A DNA stretch of 64,000 nt from Zwartia vadi (GTDB taxonomy: Bacteria > Pseudomonadota > Gammaproteobacteria > Burkholderiales > Burkholderiaceae_B), in NCBI RefSeq assembly GCF_030410375.1, contig NZ_JAUHHE010000004.1, forward strand, positions 1 through 64,000, written 5' to 3'. A model generated the notes under the pieces. The model did not search any database, was not told the DNA's origin, and saw only the letters and a program-made list of their open reading frames with translations. The position numbers were made by a program, and so were the translations under genes. Shown here one piece after another: positions 19,638 to 28,465 of the stretch; the stretch's first letter is position 1, and each line of letters starts with the position of its first letter.

Positions 19638-21350
19638 TTAAAACAAAAAGTAGCGCTGCGCCATCGGCAGCACACTTGCCGGCGGACAGTCGAGCAAGAC
19701 ACCATCGGCATAGACTTTGTAGTTTTCCGGACTCACTGTGATGTGCGGCGTCGCACTGTTCAATTTCATATCCGACTTGGTCACCGTGCGCGTTCCCTTG
19801 ACGGTCGCGATCTGACGTCGCAGATCAAGCTCTTGGTGCAAGCCGCGTTCGACAGAAATACCCGACATGAACGTGATACAACTGGCTTGAATCCCGCGCG
19901 CAGAGGCGCCGAATTGAGGTCGGAAATGGACAGGCTGTGGCGTGGGAATAGAGGCGTTGGGATCTCCCATGGCCGCCATCGCGATCTGTCCGCCTTTAAT
20001 CACGGTCGAGGGTTTGACACCAAAAAATGCCGGACGCCAAAGTACCAGATCCGCCCACTTGCCGACTTCGATCGAGCCGATCTCGTGAGCCATCCCGTGC
20101 GTCAGAGCGGGATTGATGGTGTATTTGGCGATATAGCGTTTGATGCGGGCATTGTCGCTATGAGAAGGATCGGAAAATCCAGCCTCGCTCAGGGAGCCGC
20201 GTTGTTCACGCATTTTGTGCGCAGTCTGCCAGGTTCGCATGATGACCTCGCCGACACGCCCCATCGCCTGACTGTCCGAGGAAATCATCGAGAACGCGCC
20301 AATGTCGTGCAGAATGTCTTCGGCGGCAATCGTTTCCCGACGAATACGACTCTCCGCAAACGCAATGTCCTCTGCAATGGATGCATCAAGATGGTGACAA
20401 ACCATCAGCATATCCAGATGCTCATCCAGCGTATTGACCGTATAGGGGCGTGTTGGGTTGGTCGATGACGGCAGGACGTGTTGCTCACCGCACACGCGGA
20501 TGATGTCGGGCGCGTGACCGCCACCTGCTCCTTCGGTGTGATAGGTGTGGATCACTCTGCCATCGATGGCTTTTAAGGTTGTTTCAACAAAGCCCGACTC
20601 GTTGAGCGTATCGGTGTGGATCGCGACTTGCGTATCGGTCTGATCGGCGACAGTCAGACAATTATCAATCGCGGCAGGCGTACTGCCCCAGTCCTCGTGG
20701 AGTTTCAAGCCGACTGCCCCGGCCTCGATTTGCTCATGCAATGGACCGGGCAAAGAGACGTTGCCTTTGCCGAGCAATCCGATGTTGATGGGATAGGATT
20801 CGAGCGATTGCAGCATGCGCGCGAGATGCCAAGGTCCTGGTGTGACAGTCGTCGCAAACGTCCCCGTTGCGGGACCGGTGCCGCCACCAATCATCGTGGT
20901 CACGCCCGAGCACAAGGCCTCCTCGATTTGTTGCGGGCAAATAAAATGAATATGACTGTCCACTCCGCCTGCGGTCACGATCATGCCCTCTGCAGCGATC
21001 ACTTCGGTCGCGGGCCCGATGACAATTGTCACGCCTGGCTGGATATCCGGATTGCCGGCTTTACCGATACCGGAGATACGGCCATTTTTAATCCCGATGT
21101 CGGCTTTAACGATGCCCCAATAATCAATGATCAATGCATTGGTTAACACCGTATCGACGCAGTCCGCGCTCATCCGCTGCGACTGCCCCATGCCGTCCCG
21201 AATGACCTTGCCGCCACCGAATTTCACCTCCTCGCCATAGGTCGTCATGTCCTTTTCAACACAGGCAAAGAGCGCGGTATCGGCTAGGCGGATGCGATCG
21301 CCTGTGGTCGGACCAAACATTTCGGCATAGGCTTGTCTTGAAATTCTCAT
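19638..21350 (-). CDS. ureC: Urease subunit alpha (catalytic)
   Basis: Catalytic subunit hydrolysing urea to ammonia and carbamate at a dinuclear nickel centre. The 570 residues match the usual 566-572. Active-site elements are intact: nickel-binding HIHFICPQQ, the carbamylated Lys in GLKLHEDWG, nickel-binding [11 protein letters not shown] and [14 protein letters not shown], the mobile flap with catalytic His in MVCHHLD, and [12 protein letters not shown]. It overlaps ureB by 4 bases. Long open frames on the opposite strand here are shadows. Confidence 0.99.
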   Translation of the reverse strand: MRISRQAYAEMFGPTTGDRIRLADTALFACVEKDMTTYGEEVKFGGGKVIRDGMGQSQRMSADCVDTVLTNALIIDYWGIVKADIGIKNGRISGIGKAGNPDIQPGVTIVIGPATEVIAAEGMIVTAGGVDSHIHFICPQQIEEALCSGVTTMIGGGTGPATGTFATTVTPGPWHLARMLQSLESYPINIGLLGKGNVSLPGPLHEQIEAGAVGLKLHEDWGSTPAAIDNCLTVADQTDTQVAIHTDTLNESGFVETTLKAIDGRVIHTYHTEGAGGGHAPDIIRVCGEQHVLPSSTNPTRPYTVNTLDEHLDMLMVCHHLDASIAEDIAFAESRIRRETIAAEDILHDIGAFSMISSDSQAMGRVGEVIMRTWQTAHKMREQRGSLSEAGFSDPSHSDNARIKRYIAKYTINPALTHGMAHEIGSIEVGKWADLVLWRPAFFGVKPSTVIKGGQIAMAAMGDPNASIPTPQPVHFRPQFGASARGIQASCITFMSGISVERGLHQELDLRRQIATVKGTRTVTKSDMKLNSATPHITVSPENYKVYADGVLLDCPPASVLPMAQRYFLF

Positions 21351-21682
21351 TGGTCCAGCCCCCCCATCACCCCCCCCGAAAATCCGAACACGATGCGATC
21401 ACCGCTGAGCGCAACGAGTTCGACCTCACGCTCTTGTCCCGGCTCGAAACGAATCGCAGTCCCTGCTGCGATATTCAAGCGAAAACCCCTGGCTGCCGCA
21501 CGATCAAAACGCAAGGCTGCGTTGGTCTCGGCAAAATGAAAGTGAGAACCAATCTGCACGGGGCGATCGCCCGTATTCGCCACAGTCAGACTCAATACAG
21601 GACGCCCAACATTGATTTCGATGTCCTCACCGGCATGCACAAGCACCTGTCCTGGAATCATTGGAATCGTATCCATGCGCAC
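21347..21682 (-). CDS. ureB: Urease subunit beta
   Basis: Structural beta subunit of the (alpha beta gamma)3 urease. The 111-residue protein starts [20 protein letters not shown]; an alternative start at the third codon (MDTIPM) is possible. The conserved stretches [18 protein letters not shown] and [15 protein letters not shown] identify it. It overlaps ureC by four bases and follows ureA by three. Separate ureA and ureB genes are the usual bacterial pattern, unlike the fused Helicobacter subunit. Confidence 0.97.
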   Translation of the reverse strand: MRMDTIPMIPGQVLVHAGEDIEINVGRPVLSLTVANTGDRPVQIGSHFHFAETNAALRFDRAAARGFRLNIAAGTAIRFEPGQEREVELVALSGDRIVFGFSGGVMGGLDQ

Positions 21683-21685
21683 TCC

Positions 21686-21988
21686 TTACTGAATCGGTTG
21701 ATGAACGGTGACGAGCTTGGTGCCATCCGGAAAGGTCGCCTCGACCTGAATGTCGGGGATCATTTCTGGCACGCCATCCATCACCTGCGAACGACTAAGA
21801 ACACTGCGGCCGGATGACATCAGCATGGCGACAGTTTGGCCGTCGCGCGCCCCCTCCATGATGGCAGCCGTGATCAAGGCAATAGCCTCGGGCACATTGA
21901 GTTTCAGCCCACGCGCCAAGCGTCGCTCGGCAAGCAAGGCTGCTGTGAAAATCAATAATTTATCTTTTTCGCGAGGGGTCAGATCCAT
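21686..21988 (-). CDS. ureA: Urease subunit gamma
   Basis: Smallest structural subunit of urease. The ATG at 21988 gives the canonical 100-residue protein [20 protein letters not shown]. The adjacent in-frame ATG at 21991 would leave only three bases after the AGGA ribosome site, whereas 21988 leaves six, so I prefer 21988. The longer open frame upstream overlaps ureD and is not used. Ends with the conserved [18 protein letters not shown]. Confidence 0.97.
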   Translation of the reverse strand: MDLTPREKDKLLIFTAALLAERRLARGLKLNVPEAIALITAAIMEGARDGQTVAMLMSSGRSVLSRSQVMDGVPEMIPDIQVEATFPDGTKLVTVHQPIQ

Positions 21989-22002
21989 CATTATTCCTAA
22001 AT

Positions 22003-22872
22003 TCAAGTGGCCCAAAGACGGGGCTCGAGTGCGATACGGTTCAAGACAAGCGGACGTAATGTCGACCACGCCTGCTCGAGCAAACCCTTGAGTTTGAGCG
22101 GTTCTGTGAGCAAGCGGCCCACAAGTAATCTGGGATGCAACACGGTCCAAGACACCTGCGGACTTTGCAGACGGACAGTATCCGTCAAGCACTCCGTCCA
22201 TGTCTGTGGCTCGGCCATAATCGCCCAGAGCGTGGCCATCGCATGATGACCTCTCAGGCCGATCGGCGAATGAAATAACGCATCTCCTCCGTTGAGGACA
22301 ATGCGATCATGCCAAACGAGCGACTCAGACAACGTGACCTTGAGAGACTGCGCAAAACGTCCCGTGTCAAACGACTCTCCTGCGGCGCGTCGTCCAAAAA
22401 TCAAATGATCCCAGCCCAGCATGGCTCCCGTGCCCGCTGCCCGAATCGACAGCTCGGATTCGACCATGGCACGATCGAACACAATCGTCTCCTGTGGCAA
22501 CCACTCAAACTGACCGCTCAAATCGATCTCAACGCGCTGCGTGGCAGGGATGGCTGCATCCGTCCCGTACCATTTCGCGGCAGAGGGTGTCGTCACCAGA
22601 CTCTGGCTCTGCACCTTGCTCTGAATGTTCACTTCAAGACGATCCCCACCCGCAATACCACCGGGTGGATGAACAATGATGGCGTGGCATTGGGAGGGAC
22701 CTTCCGGATAGAGCGCTTTTTGTATGCGCAACGGTCCCAGGTGCCGATGCTTGAGGAGCGTACGGGATTGCAAGCCAGCTGGGGGAGCGTGGCTTGCATC
22801 ACAAGCAACGTGAAAATCAAGATCGAGACGGGCAAGCCAGCTCGAGGCGACAGGGGACTCAGGACGGTTCAT
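22003..22872 (-). CDS. ureD: Urease accessory protein UreD
   Basis: Scaffold protein binding apo-urease and UreF/UreG during nickel activation. The 289 residues include [26 protein letters not shown] and QETIVFDRA, conserved in UreD/UreH. It is the first gene of the operon, 14 bases before ureA. Upstream lie about 130 bases with inverted repeats, then the bamC terminator, so the operon should have its own promoter there. Confidence 0.95.
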   Translation of the reverse strand: MNRPESPVASSWLARLDLDFHVACDASHAPPAGLQSRTLLKHRHLGPLRIQKALYPEGPSQCHAIIVHPPGGIAGGDRLEVNIQSKVQSQSLVTTPSAAKWYGTDAAIPATQRVEIDLSGQFEWLPQETIVFDRAMVESELSIRAAGTGAMLGWDHLIFGRRAAGESFDTGRFAQSLKVTLSESLVWHDRIVLNGGDALFHSPIGLRGHHAMATLWAIMAEPQTWTECLTDTVRLQSPQVSWTVLHPRLLVGRLLTEPLKLKGLLEQAWSTLRPLVLNRIALEPRLWAT

Positions 22873-22952
22873 GCATCAAACCCTAGCAATAATGATGCCC
22901 GATCCAAATCAGTCTGCTCAGGGCAAAAATGTGCGCAGGTCATGCATCATCA

Positions 22953-22991
22953 GCACCGCCTTGGTGCAAAAAAGAGGGGGCCACGCACCAA
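22953..22991 (-). repeat. Mutually exclusive inverted repeats upstream of ureD
   Basis: GCACC (22953-22957), TTGGTGC (22961-22967) and GCACCAA (22985-22991) share one complementary core. The middle element can pair with either neighbour: a 5-bp stem with a 5-base loop, or a 7-bp stem with a 17-base loop. It lies about 80-120 bases before ureD and may be an operator or a switchable RNA leader. No recognisable promoter was found next to it. Confidence 0.35.
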
Positions 22992-23004
22992 AACCGTGAG
23001 CGCA

Positions 23005-23039
23005 TGAAAAAACAGGCCCCCTAAGTGTGAGGGGGCCTG
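23005..23039 (-). terminator. Rho-independent terminator of dapA-bamC
   Basis: CAGGCCCCC (23013-23021) pairs with GGGGGCCTG (23031-23039), a perfect 9-bp stem with a 9-base loop. On the minus strand it is followed directly by six T residues. It lies 22 bases after the bamC stop and separates that operon from ureD. Confidence 0.9.
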
Positions 23040-23061
23040 CTTGTAATGAGTAAAAAGATGT

Positions 23062-24213
23062 TTAGATCTTGTCTGACAGCACGCCTAGTAGACGCTGAGC
23101 CGTGGCACTTGTATCGCGCGCACCCTTGTCATCCAATATGGTGACTTCAGTTTGTGAACCAACCGAGGTCAGGCGGATACGATAGGTCGGCGCTTTCGGT
23201 GCGTCTTTCGCACCAAACAAACGTGCAAGGAAGTGAGGCTCTTCACGCTTCATGCCAGTGTCAACATCAACGTAACGCACGTAATACTCACCTGTCGAGC
23301 GATCACGATCATCCACGGCAAAGCCGCCAGAATCAAGCGCGACACCCACACGACGCCATGCACGGTCAAACGACTCGTCTATCACCAACTTTGTTTTGTC
23401 ACCATCCGGTGCGACAACCTTAGGTGACTGGGGGTCGGCTTTGGCTTGTGCCATTTTTTTACGCGCACCATCCACATCTTCACCGAAGAACACCATCATT
23501 CGCGCGAGCATGGCGGCATTCAGCCCAGGATCTTCCTTGCCGATCGTCCAGCGGATATCAGCAGTTGTACCGCCAGTCGTTCGACCGATCGCTTCCTCAA
23601 CCATATGTTGATGGGTGATGTAAACCTCAGTTCTGTTTCCGTTGCGCTCGATGCGCGTACGGAACTTGTCACGCGTACCGCTATCCCAAGCGCCCGGAAT
23701 CGCTTTGCCAATCAACTGGCGGATCCAGCTATCGGGGATGTTGGCACGATTTTCGGACCAGTTTGTGATGATCAAGCCAGCCTTGGGATCGGTCACATCA
23801 AGCGTAAAACCTGTTTCAGTCCAGAAATCAGCCGCTGACGAAAAAACGCGGTCGGCGGGCCAATCGATCGACAGCCAGCGCAGATCACCATCACGCATGA
23901 CGCGCATATCCCCACGAGTGGGCAGCACGGCTGCTTGGGCGCTTGAGGCTTGGGCCGCGGGACTGGCCTGACCCGATTTTTGAAACTGAGAAAAAGTCGT
24001 TGCACCAGAGTCGGGAGCACGGAAACGCGGGTCGCTCGCAGCCTGTGTCATATCTGGCGGAATACTCAAGGGATCGGTGCGCACCACGCTTTTATAGTCG
24101 ACCGAGTCATCACCACTTAACATTTCTTTAAGAGACGAACAGCCGCTCAGCCCGATCGCAACGATCAGAGCCGAGACTACCAGCGCGTTCTTTTTATTCA
24201 ACAAACTTTTCAT
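23062..24213 (-). CDS. bamC: Outer-membrane assembly lipoprotein BamC
   Basis: Lipoprotein of the BAM complex that folds beta-barrel proteins into the outer membrane. ATG at 24213 gives a lipoprotein signal ending in IGLSGCSS, with the lipidated Cys about 22 residues in. The unstructured conserved segment (DDSVDYKSVVRTDPLSIPPD) follows, then two helix-grip domains (about residues 120-240 and 275-383). The 383 residues are slightly longer than in E. coli. One base separates it from dapA, an arrangement shared with many proteobacteria. It is followed by a strong terminator. Confidence 0.92.
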   Translation of the reverse strand: MKSLLNKKNALVVSALIVAIGLSGCSSLKEMLSGDDSVDYKSVVRTDPLSIPPDMTQAASDPRFRAPDSGATTFSQFQKSGQASPAAQASSAQAAVLPTRGDMRVMRDGDLRWLSIDWPADRVFSSAADFWTETGFTLDVTDPKAGLIITNWSENRANIPDSWIRQLIGKAIPGAWDSGTRDKFRTRIERNGNRTEVYITHQHMVEEAIGRTTGGTTADIRWTIGKEDPGLNAAMLARMMVFFGEDVDGARKKMAQAKADPQSPKVVAPDGDKTKLVIDESFDRAWRRVGVALDSGGFAVDDRDRSTGEYYVRYVDVDTGMKREEPHFLARLFGAKDAPKAPTYRIRLTSVGSQTEVTILDDKGARDTSATAQRLLGVLSDKI

Positions 24214-24214
24214 C

Positions 24215-25120
24215 TCAGAGCAACCCCGCCTGAACCATTGCAGCCCGCAAAGGAGCGTGATACTGAGCGCCCAACTCCACAAGCGGCAAGCGGATGCCAG
24301 AAGGTATACGCCCCATCTGCGCTAACGCCCACTTGACTGGAATCGGATTCCCCTCGACAAACAAAAGTTTGTTCAGAGGACCCAGCAAACTATTTAATTG
24401 TCTGACTTTCGGAACATCGCCCGCAATGGCGGCTTTGCATAACTCGCTCATCTGGCGTGGAGCGATATTGGCCGTCACCGAAATATTGCCACGGCCGCCC
24501 AGCAGGATCAGTGCGGCGGCAGTCGCGTCGTCGCCACTCAGAATTTGAAAGTGCGCAGGCACATCCCGGATCAACAAAGCGCCGCGACCGATGTCACCCG
24601 TTGCATCCTTGAGGCCGATAATGCCTGGAATCTGAGCCAACCTGAGAACGGTCTCGTGTGACAGGTCAGCAACCGTACGACCGGGGACGTTATAGAGCAC
24701 GGTCGGCAAGTCGACCGCTTCTTGAACGGCTTTGAAATGTTGGTACATGCCCTCCTGCGAGGGTTTGTTGTAGTAAGGCACCACTGACAAGCCTGCCTGC
24801 GCACCGACCTTGCGTGCATGTTCAGCCAGATGGATGGCCTCGCTCGTAGAGTTGGCCCCAACACCCGCGATGATCGGCAGACGCCCGGCCGAATGTTCCA
24901 CCGCCACGCGGATGAGTTCAGCGTGTTCGTCCACATTGACCGTAGGCGACTCACCTGAAGTCCCGACGATCACCAGCGCATTTGTTCCTTCTTGGGCATG
25001 CCAATCGATCAAGGCTTTGTAGCTCTTGTAATCGATGCTGCCATCAGGGTGCATCGGAGTCACCAAAGCAGGAATACTGCCTTGAAACAGAGGTCCGTGA
25101 GAAGATGAATTCGTGGGCAT
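24215..25120 (-). CDS. dapA: 4-hydroxy-tetrahydrodipicolinate synthase
   Basis: Condenses aspartate semialdehyde with pyruvate, the first lysine/diaminopimelate-specific step. The 301 residues carry GTSGESPTV (substrate Thr pair), the Tyr in YNVPGRT and the Schiff-base Lys in [10 protein letters not shown]. Same strand and one base from bamC. The preceding 79 bases (25121-25199) carry its promoter region; no clear boxes were assigned. Confidence 0.97.
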   Translation of the reverse strand: MPTNSSSHGPLFQGSIPALVTPMHPDGSIDYKSYKALIDWHAQEGTNALVIVGTSGESPTVNVDEHAELIRVAVEHSAGRLPIIAGVGANSTSEAIHLAEHARKVGAQAGLSVVPYYNKPSQEGMYQHFKAVQEAVDLPTVLYNVPGRTVADLSHETVLRLAQIPGIIGLKDATGDIGRGALLIRDVPAHFQILSGDDATAAALILLGGRGNISVTANIAPRQMSELCKAAIAGDVPKVRQLNSLLGPLNKLLFVEGNPIPVKWALAQMGRIPSGIRLPLVELGAQYHAPLRAAMVQAGLL

Positions 25121-25199
25121 AATTAGATCCAGATCGCTGGTCGGGGCGCGATCGCGCCATTAATCAAACATTGTAAAAGTGTACCGGAATCGTGGCACA

Positions 25200-25847
25200 T
25201 CAGAGCACTAACCTGACAACCCATTCTCCTAATGACATCATTGGGGCGATCAGAGTGGCGAGCGTACCGGTTGCGAGTAAGGCAATCACGATCCAAAGCC
25301 CAAAAGGCTCGATCCGCCCAAACTGCCAGGCAAGCTGGTTCGGCAATAAACTAAAAAGAACCCGGCCCCCATCAAGAGGCGGAATCGGCAGCAGATTCAG
25401 CGCCATCAGCGTCAGATTGATCGATATTCCAATCTGTGCCATCTGAAACCAGAAACTACTCCGGTCGCCAGACTCAAACAGCAATCGTAAGGAAACGGCC
25501 CAGAGGATCGCCATGAAAAGATTAGCGGCCGGACCGGCCAAGGCGACCCAAAGCATATCGCGCTTGGGTCTGCGCAGACGCCCGAAGTCAACCGGCACGG
25601 GTTTGGCCCAACCAAACAGCAGGAATGGACCGCCTACCAGTTTGGACATCAATAAAATGCCGATCGGAACTGCGATCGTACCCATTGGGTCAATGTGCTT
25701 GATGGGATTGAGAGTCACTCGGCCGAGCTGCGTGGCAGTAGGATCACCGAACAGTCTGGCCACGTAGCCGTGAGCGGCCTCGTGCAGCGTGATGGCAAAT
25801 ATCACCGGAAGGGCATAAAGCGTCAGCGTTTGAATAATTTCGTTCAT
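25200..25847 (-). CDS. Site-2 protease-like M50 zinc metallopeptidase
   Basis: Polytopic inner-membrane metalloprotease homologue of unknown substrate. The 215-residue protein has the zinc motif HEAAHGYVARLFGD near residue 22 and the distal ligand in NLLPIPPLDGGRVLFSLLP, with four to five hydrophobic segments. It lacks a PDZ domain, so it is the minimal YwhC-like form rather than RseP. I remember this gene next to yciO-like genes in other betaproteobacteria. It is 35 bases from yciO on the same strand. Confidence 0.88.
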   Translation of the reverse strand: MNEIIQTLTLYALPVIFAITLHEAAHGYVARLFGDPTATQLGRVTLNPIKHIDPMGTIAVPIGILLMSKLVGGPFLLFGWAKPVPVDFGRLRRPKRDMLWVALAGPAANLFMAILWAVSLRLLFESGDRSSFWFQMAQIGISINLTLMALNLLPIPPLDGGRVLFSLLPNQLAWQFGRIEPFGLWIVIALLATGTLATLIAPMMSLGEWVVRLVL

Positions 25848-25882
25848 GCAGCTGATTGTAGAGGTTTATCGAGCATGTAACG

Positions 25883-26509
25883 CTAAACAATTCCAATAGA
25901 TTCGGGGTCACCACGCCCACGGCGAATGAGCTCGGGTGCGGCGCCTGTCAAATCGATCACCGTTGTGGGCTCAAAAGGACAGGCCCCTGCATCAATGACC
26001 GCGGCAAGGGCATGCTGATAGCGCGCACGAATTTCCTCAGGATCATTAAGGGGCAGCTCCTCGCCCTCTGGTATCAACGTGGTCGAGAGTAAAGGTGCAT
26101 CCACGCTTTCCAGAAAGGCGAGGGTGACGGGGTGATCTGGCACCCTGATGCCGATTGTCTTGCGTGAGGGATGTGAGACCCGACGCGGCACCTCGCGTGA
26201 GGCCTCCAGAATAAAAGTCCACGGCCCGGGGGTCGCCTGTTTGAGCAATCTGAACTGAGCATTATCGACACGTGCGAACTGACTGATCGCCGCCATATCC
26301 CGGCACAAGACTGTCAAATGATGACGATCGTCGAGGCCACGCATCTTGCGTAATGCCTCGGCTGCAGCCCGGTCATCGAGCCTTGCAACCACCGCGTAAC
26401 TAGAGTCGGTTGGCACGGCGACCAGGCCGCCATTGTGCAAAAGCTGAGCCGCCTGTTTAAGCAGGCGAGGCTGGGGATTTTCAGGATGAACGACAAAGAG
26501 TTGAGACAT
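25883..26509 (-). CDS. yciO: YciO family (Sua5/YrdC-like) protein
   Basis: Paralogue of the threonylcarbamoyl-AMP synthase that makes t6A in tRNA; whether YciO does this in vivo is uncertain. ATG at 26509 gives MSQLFVVHPENPQPRLLKQA, matching E. coli YciO as I remember it. The 208 residues include VPTDSSYAV, CRDMAAISQFARVDN, TPGPWTFILEA and the Ser-Thr-Thr in LLSTTLIP, with the C-terminal TTVIDLTG. Not the essential TsaC/Sua5, which should be elsewhere. Confidence 0.87.
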   Translation of the reverse strand: MSQLFVVHPENPQPRLLKQAAQLLHNGGLVAVPTDSSYAVVARLDDRAAAEALRKMRGLDDRHHLTVLCRDMAAISQFARVDNAQFRLLKQATPGPWTFILEASREVPRRVSHPSRKTIGIRVPDHPVTLAFLESVDAPLLSTTLIPEGEELPLNDPEEIRARYQHALAAVIDAGACPFEPTTVIDLTGAAPELIRRGRGDPESIGIV

Positions 26510-26534
26510 CGAAGCGCAGACCAAATTAGAAGGT

Positions 26535-26540
26535 TAGAAT
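26535..26540 (+). promoter_or_regulatory. -10 box of tRNA-Arg
   Basis: TAGAAT 11 bases before the tRNA, preceded by GGT, and followed by a GC-rich run typical of stringently controlled stable-RNA promoters. No good -35 was seen. Confidence 0.4.
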
Positions 26541-26551
26541 AACGCCGCGTC

Positions 26552-26628
26552 GTCCCCGTAGCTCAATTGGATAGAGCACCCGCCTTCTAAGCGGGTGGTT
26601 GTGAGTTCGATTCTCGCCGGGGGCGCCA
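26552..26628 (+). tRNA. tRNA-Arg(UCU)
   Basis: A 77-base cloverleaf with acceptor GTCCCCG/CGGGGGC (one T-G pair), discriminator G and encoded CCA (26626-26628). The anticodon stem CCCGC/GCGGG closes loop CTTCTAA, giving anticodon UCU for AGA codons. The T loop is GTTCGATTC. Convergent with the parvulin gene 20 bases away. Confidence 0.97.
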
Positions 26629-26648
26629 CTTTAGACCTACCTTAGCAC

Positions 26649-27482
26649 TTACTGAACCCGAGCGGCATCCCGCAGCTTCTTGACGAGATCGGCCCGCTGT
26701 TGTTGGATCAAAGCTTGTCGGATGTCATTTTTAGCATTATCCAGGCTTGGCGGCTGATAGGCACGCTTGTCTTCGAGTTTGATAATGTTCCAACCGGCCT
26801 GCGTCCGGATGGGTGCGACAGCGACACTGCCTTTTTTCAGATTCACCAGTACATTTGAAATCGCAGGCAAAATCTGCGCTGGTAATACCCAACCCACATC
26901 GCCGCCTCTTGTTTTACTGGGATCGATAGACTTTTCAGTCGCGATTTTGTCAAAAGGCTCACCCTTGTTCAGACGCGCAAGGATTGATTTTGCTTCATCC
27001 TCGGTTTGGGTCACAATCAGACCCACTTTATACTCTTCCTCGTTTTTGAGGGCCTCGACGCGACGGTCGTACTCAGCCTTGATTTTTACATCCGTCACAG
27101 GGTTCTTTTTCAAATTGTCGTTGAGTAAAAGCTCCACGAGCAAAGTCTGGCGCAACTGCGCCATCTGAGTCTTGGCTTCTGCAGTCTTGTCGAGCCCAAG
27201 CTTGGCCGCCTCCTGAGCCAAGATCTCTCGACTGATGAGTTCCTCCTTGAGCACTTGGCGCAACTCGGGCGTATCTCGCTGGCCTTGCGCCACATTGGCC
27301 CGTACATTTTGCTCCAGCAAAGACTCGGGAATCGCCACACCATTGACAGTCGCCATGACAGCTCCCTGAGGATTGGCTGGCGTATTGGCCGTTGAGGCCG
27401 CCTTAGGCTGGGCGTGCGACACGGCAGTCGCCAGCAAAAATAAAGCACAGACCGCAGAGGATTTGAACGAAGCAAATATCAT
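26649..27482 (-). CDS. Parvulin-type peptidyl-prolyl isomerase (PpiC/SurA-like)
   Basis: Periplasmic folding factor. The 277 residues have a signal peptide (cleavage near VSHAQPKA, about residue 25), an N-terminal helical SurA-like region (residues 40-130: NGVAIPESLLEQNVRANV, LISREILAQEAAKLGL) and one rotamase domain (about 140-240) with GEPFDKIATEKSIDPSKTRGG, then DVGWVLPAQILPAI. Two-domain architecture as in Bordetella Par27-like chaperones. Monocistronic, with 198 bases before the divergent solute-binding gene. Confidence 0.9.
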   Translation of the reverse strand: MIFASFKSSAVCALFLLATAVSHAQPKAASTANTPANPQGAVMATVNGVAIPESLLEQNVRANVAQGQRDTPELRQVLKEELISREILAQEAAKLGLDKTAEAKTQMAQLRQTLLVELLLNDNLKKNPVTDVKIKAEYDRRVEALKNEEEYKVGLIVTQTEDEAKSILARLNKGEPFDKIATEKSIDPSKTRGGDVGWVLPAQILPAISNVLVNLKKGSVAVAPIRTQAGWNIIKLEDKRAYQPPSLDNAKNDIRQALIQQQRADLVKKLRDAARVQ

Positions 27483-27623
27483 AATGAGGAACCGTCTTAA
27501 GCTAAATAAGTTTTAGAAATGACACTTGATTATAGGCGCTGTCCTGCAGATGCACACTCTTGAATCAGAAAAACCAAGCGCTTAAACAAGTGATCAGACG
27601 AGTCTGCGAAACACGCCCGATTC

Positions 27624-27632
27624 TGTTATGTT
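27624..27632 (+). promoter_or_regulatory. Extended -10 candidate for the solute-binding protein gene
   Basis: TGTTATGTT combines a TG-n extension with hexamer TATGTT, 48 bases upstream of the start. The -35 position (CTGCGA) is weak. A GCTGC/GCAGC stem at 27644-27660 lies between it and the start. Confidence 0.3.
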
Positions 27633-27680
27633 GACGAAAAATAGCTGCATTGAGCGCAGCTTGATACGGAGCAACACATT

Positions 27681-28445
27681 ATGAACGTCGTCACACCCGA
27701 AATCATTCAAGCTTTTGCACCCACCGGTACCCTGCGCGCCTCGCTCAACGTTGGCAACCCAGTGCTGGCCAATCTCGATGCCAGCGGCAAGCCCTTTGGC
27801 ATTTCAATAGATTTAGCGCAGGCGCTCGGTCAAAAGCTCGGTGTACCGGTCGAACTGATCGTCAATGAAACTGCTGGCAAGTCTGTCGCGACAGTGGAAG
27901 CCGGACGTGCAGATATCGGCTTTTTCGCCGTGGATCCTGAGCGCGGCAAAGAAATCGCCTTTACTGCAGCCTATGTTCTGATCGAGGGCTACTACCTCGT
28001 GCGCACCGACTCGCCCATCACACGCAATGAGCAAGTCGATGCGCCCGGCAATCGCGTCGTAGTGGGTAAAGGCAGTGCCTATGATTTGTTCCTAACCCGT
28101 CACCTTAAACAGTCGCCGATTGTGAGAGCCTCCTCCTCGCAAACTGTGGTGCAAGATTTTCTGGCACAACAGATCGAGGTCGCTGCCGGTGTGAAGCAGC
28201 AGCTTGAAGCCGATACGCAGGGCATGACGGGTGTGCGCATTCTGAGTGAGCGCTTCATGGTGATCAATCAGGCGATGGGTGTTCCCAAATCAAAAGGCCC
28301 TGCAGCTGCGACCTTTTTGCGAGCTTTTGTCGAAGAAATGAAAGCAAGCGGCATGGTCAAAGCCTCCATGACGCGCCACGGCATTCAAGGCGCAGGGGTG
28401 GGTCTGGCTGCCGACCCAAATCAGGACCCTCTAGACCACCTGTGA
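27681..28445 (+). CDS. Type-2 solute-binding domain protein without signal peptide
   Basis: Two-lobed amino-acid-type binding domain (SBP_bac_3): LRASLNVGNPVLANLDASGK, then the ligand-pocket FGISIDLAQALGQKLGVPVE, then VEAGRADIGFFAVDPERGKE. The 254-residue frame starts directly with the domain; the codons before the ATG run back to a stop at 27651 without another start. So no export signal is encoded and the product should stay in the cytoplasm. No permease or ATPase is adjacent, and the flanking genes run the other way. It could be a cytoplasmic binding protein or a cyclohexadienyl-dehydratase-like enzyme; function unknown. Confidence 0.75.
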   Translation: MNVVTPEIIQAFAPTGTLRASLNVGNPVLANLDASGKPFGISIDLAQALGQKLGVPVELIVNETAGKSVATVEAGRADIGFFAVDPERGKEIAFTAAYVLIEGYYLVRTDSPITRNEQVDAPGNRVVVGKGSAYDLFLTRHLKQSPIVRASSSQTVVQDFLAQQIEVAAGVKQQLEADTQGMTGVRILSERFMVINQAMGVPKSKGPAAATFLRAFVEEMKASGMVKASMTRHGIQGAGVGLAADPNQDPLDHL

Positions 28446-28465
28446 AAACCACGCACAACACGTCC

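Noticed and set aside
19743..21146. Long open frames on the plus strand opposite ureC (241 and 176 codons)
   Set aside because: They are antisense shadows of ureC: no family motifs, unlikely residue composition, and ureC is intact with all active-site motifs.
22953..22992. Sigma-54 promoter upstream of ureD
   Set aside because: A GG...GC pair can be found (TGGCC...TTGCA) but the spacing is three bases too long for a -24/-12 element.
22309..23007. 232-codon plus-strand frame opposite ureD
   Set aside because: Shadow of ureD; it runs over the ureD leader and into the bamC terminator and has no recognisable domain.
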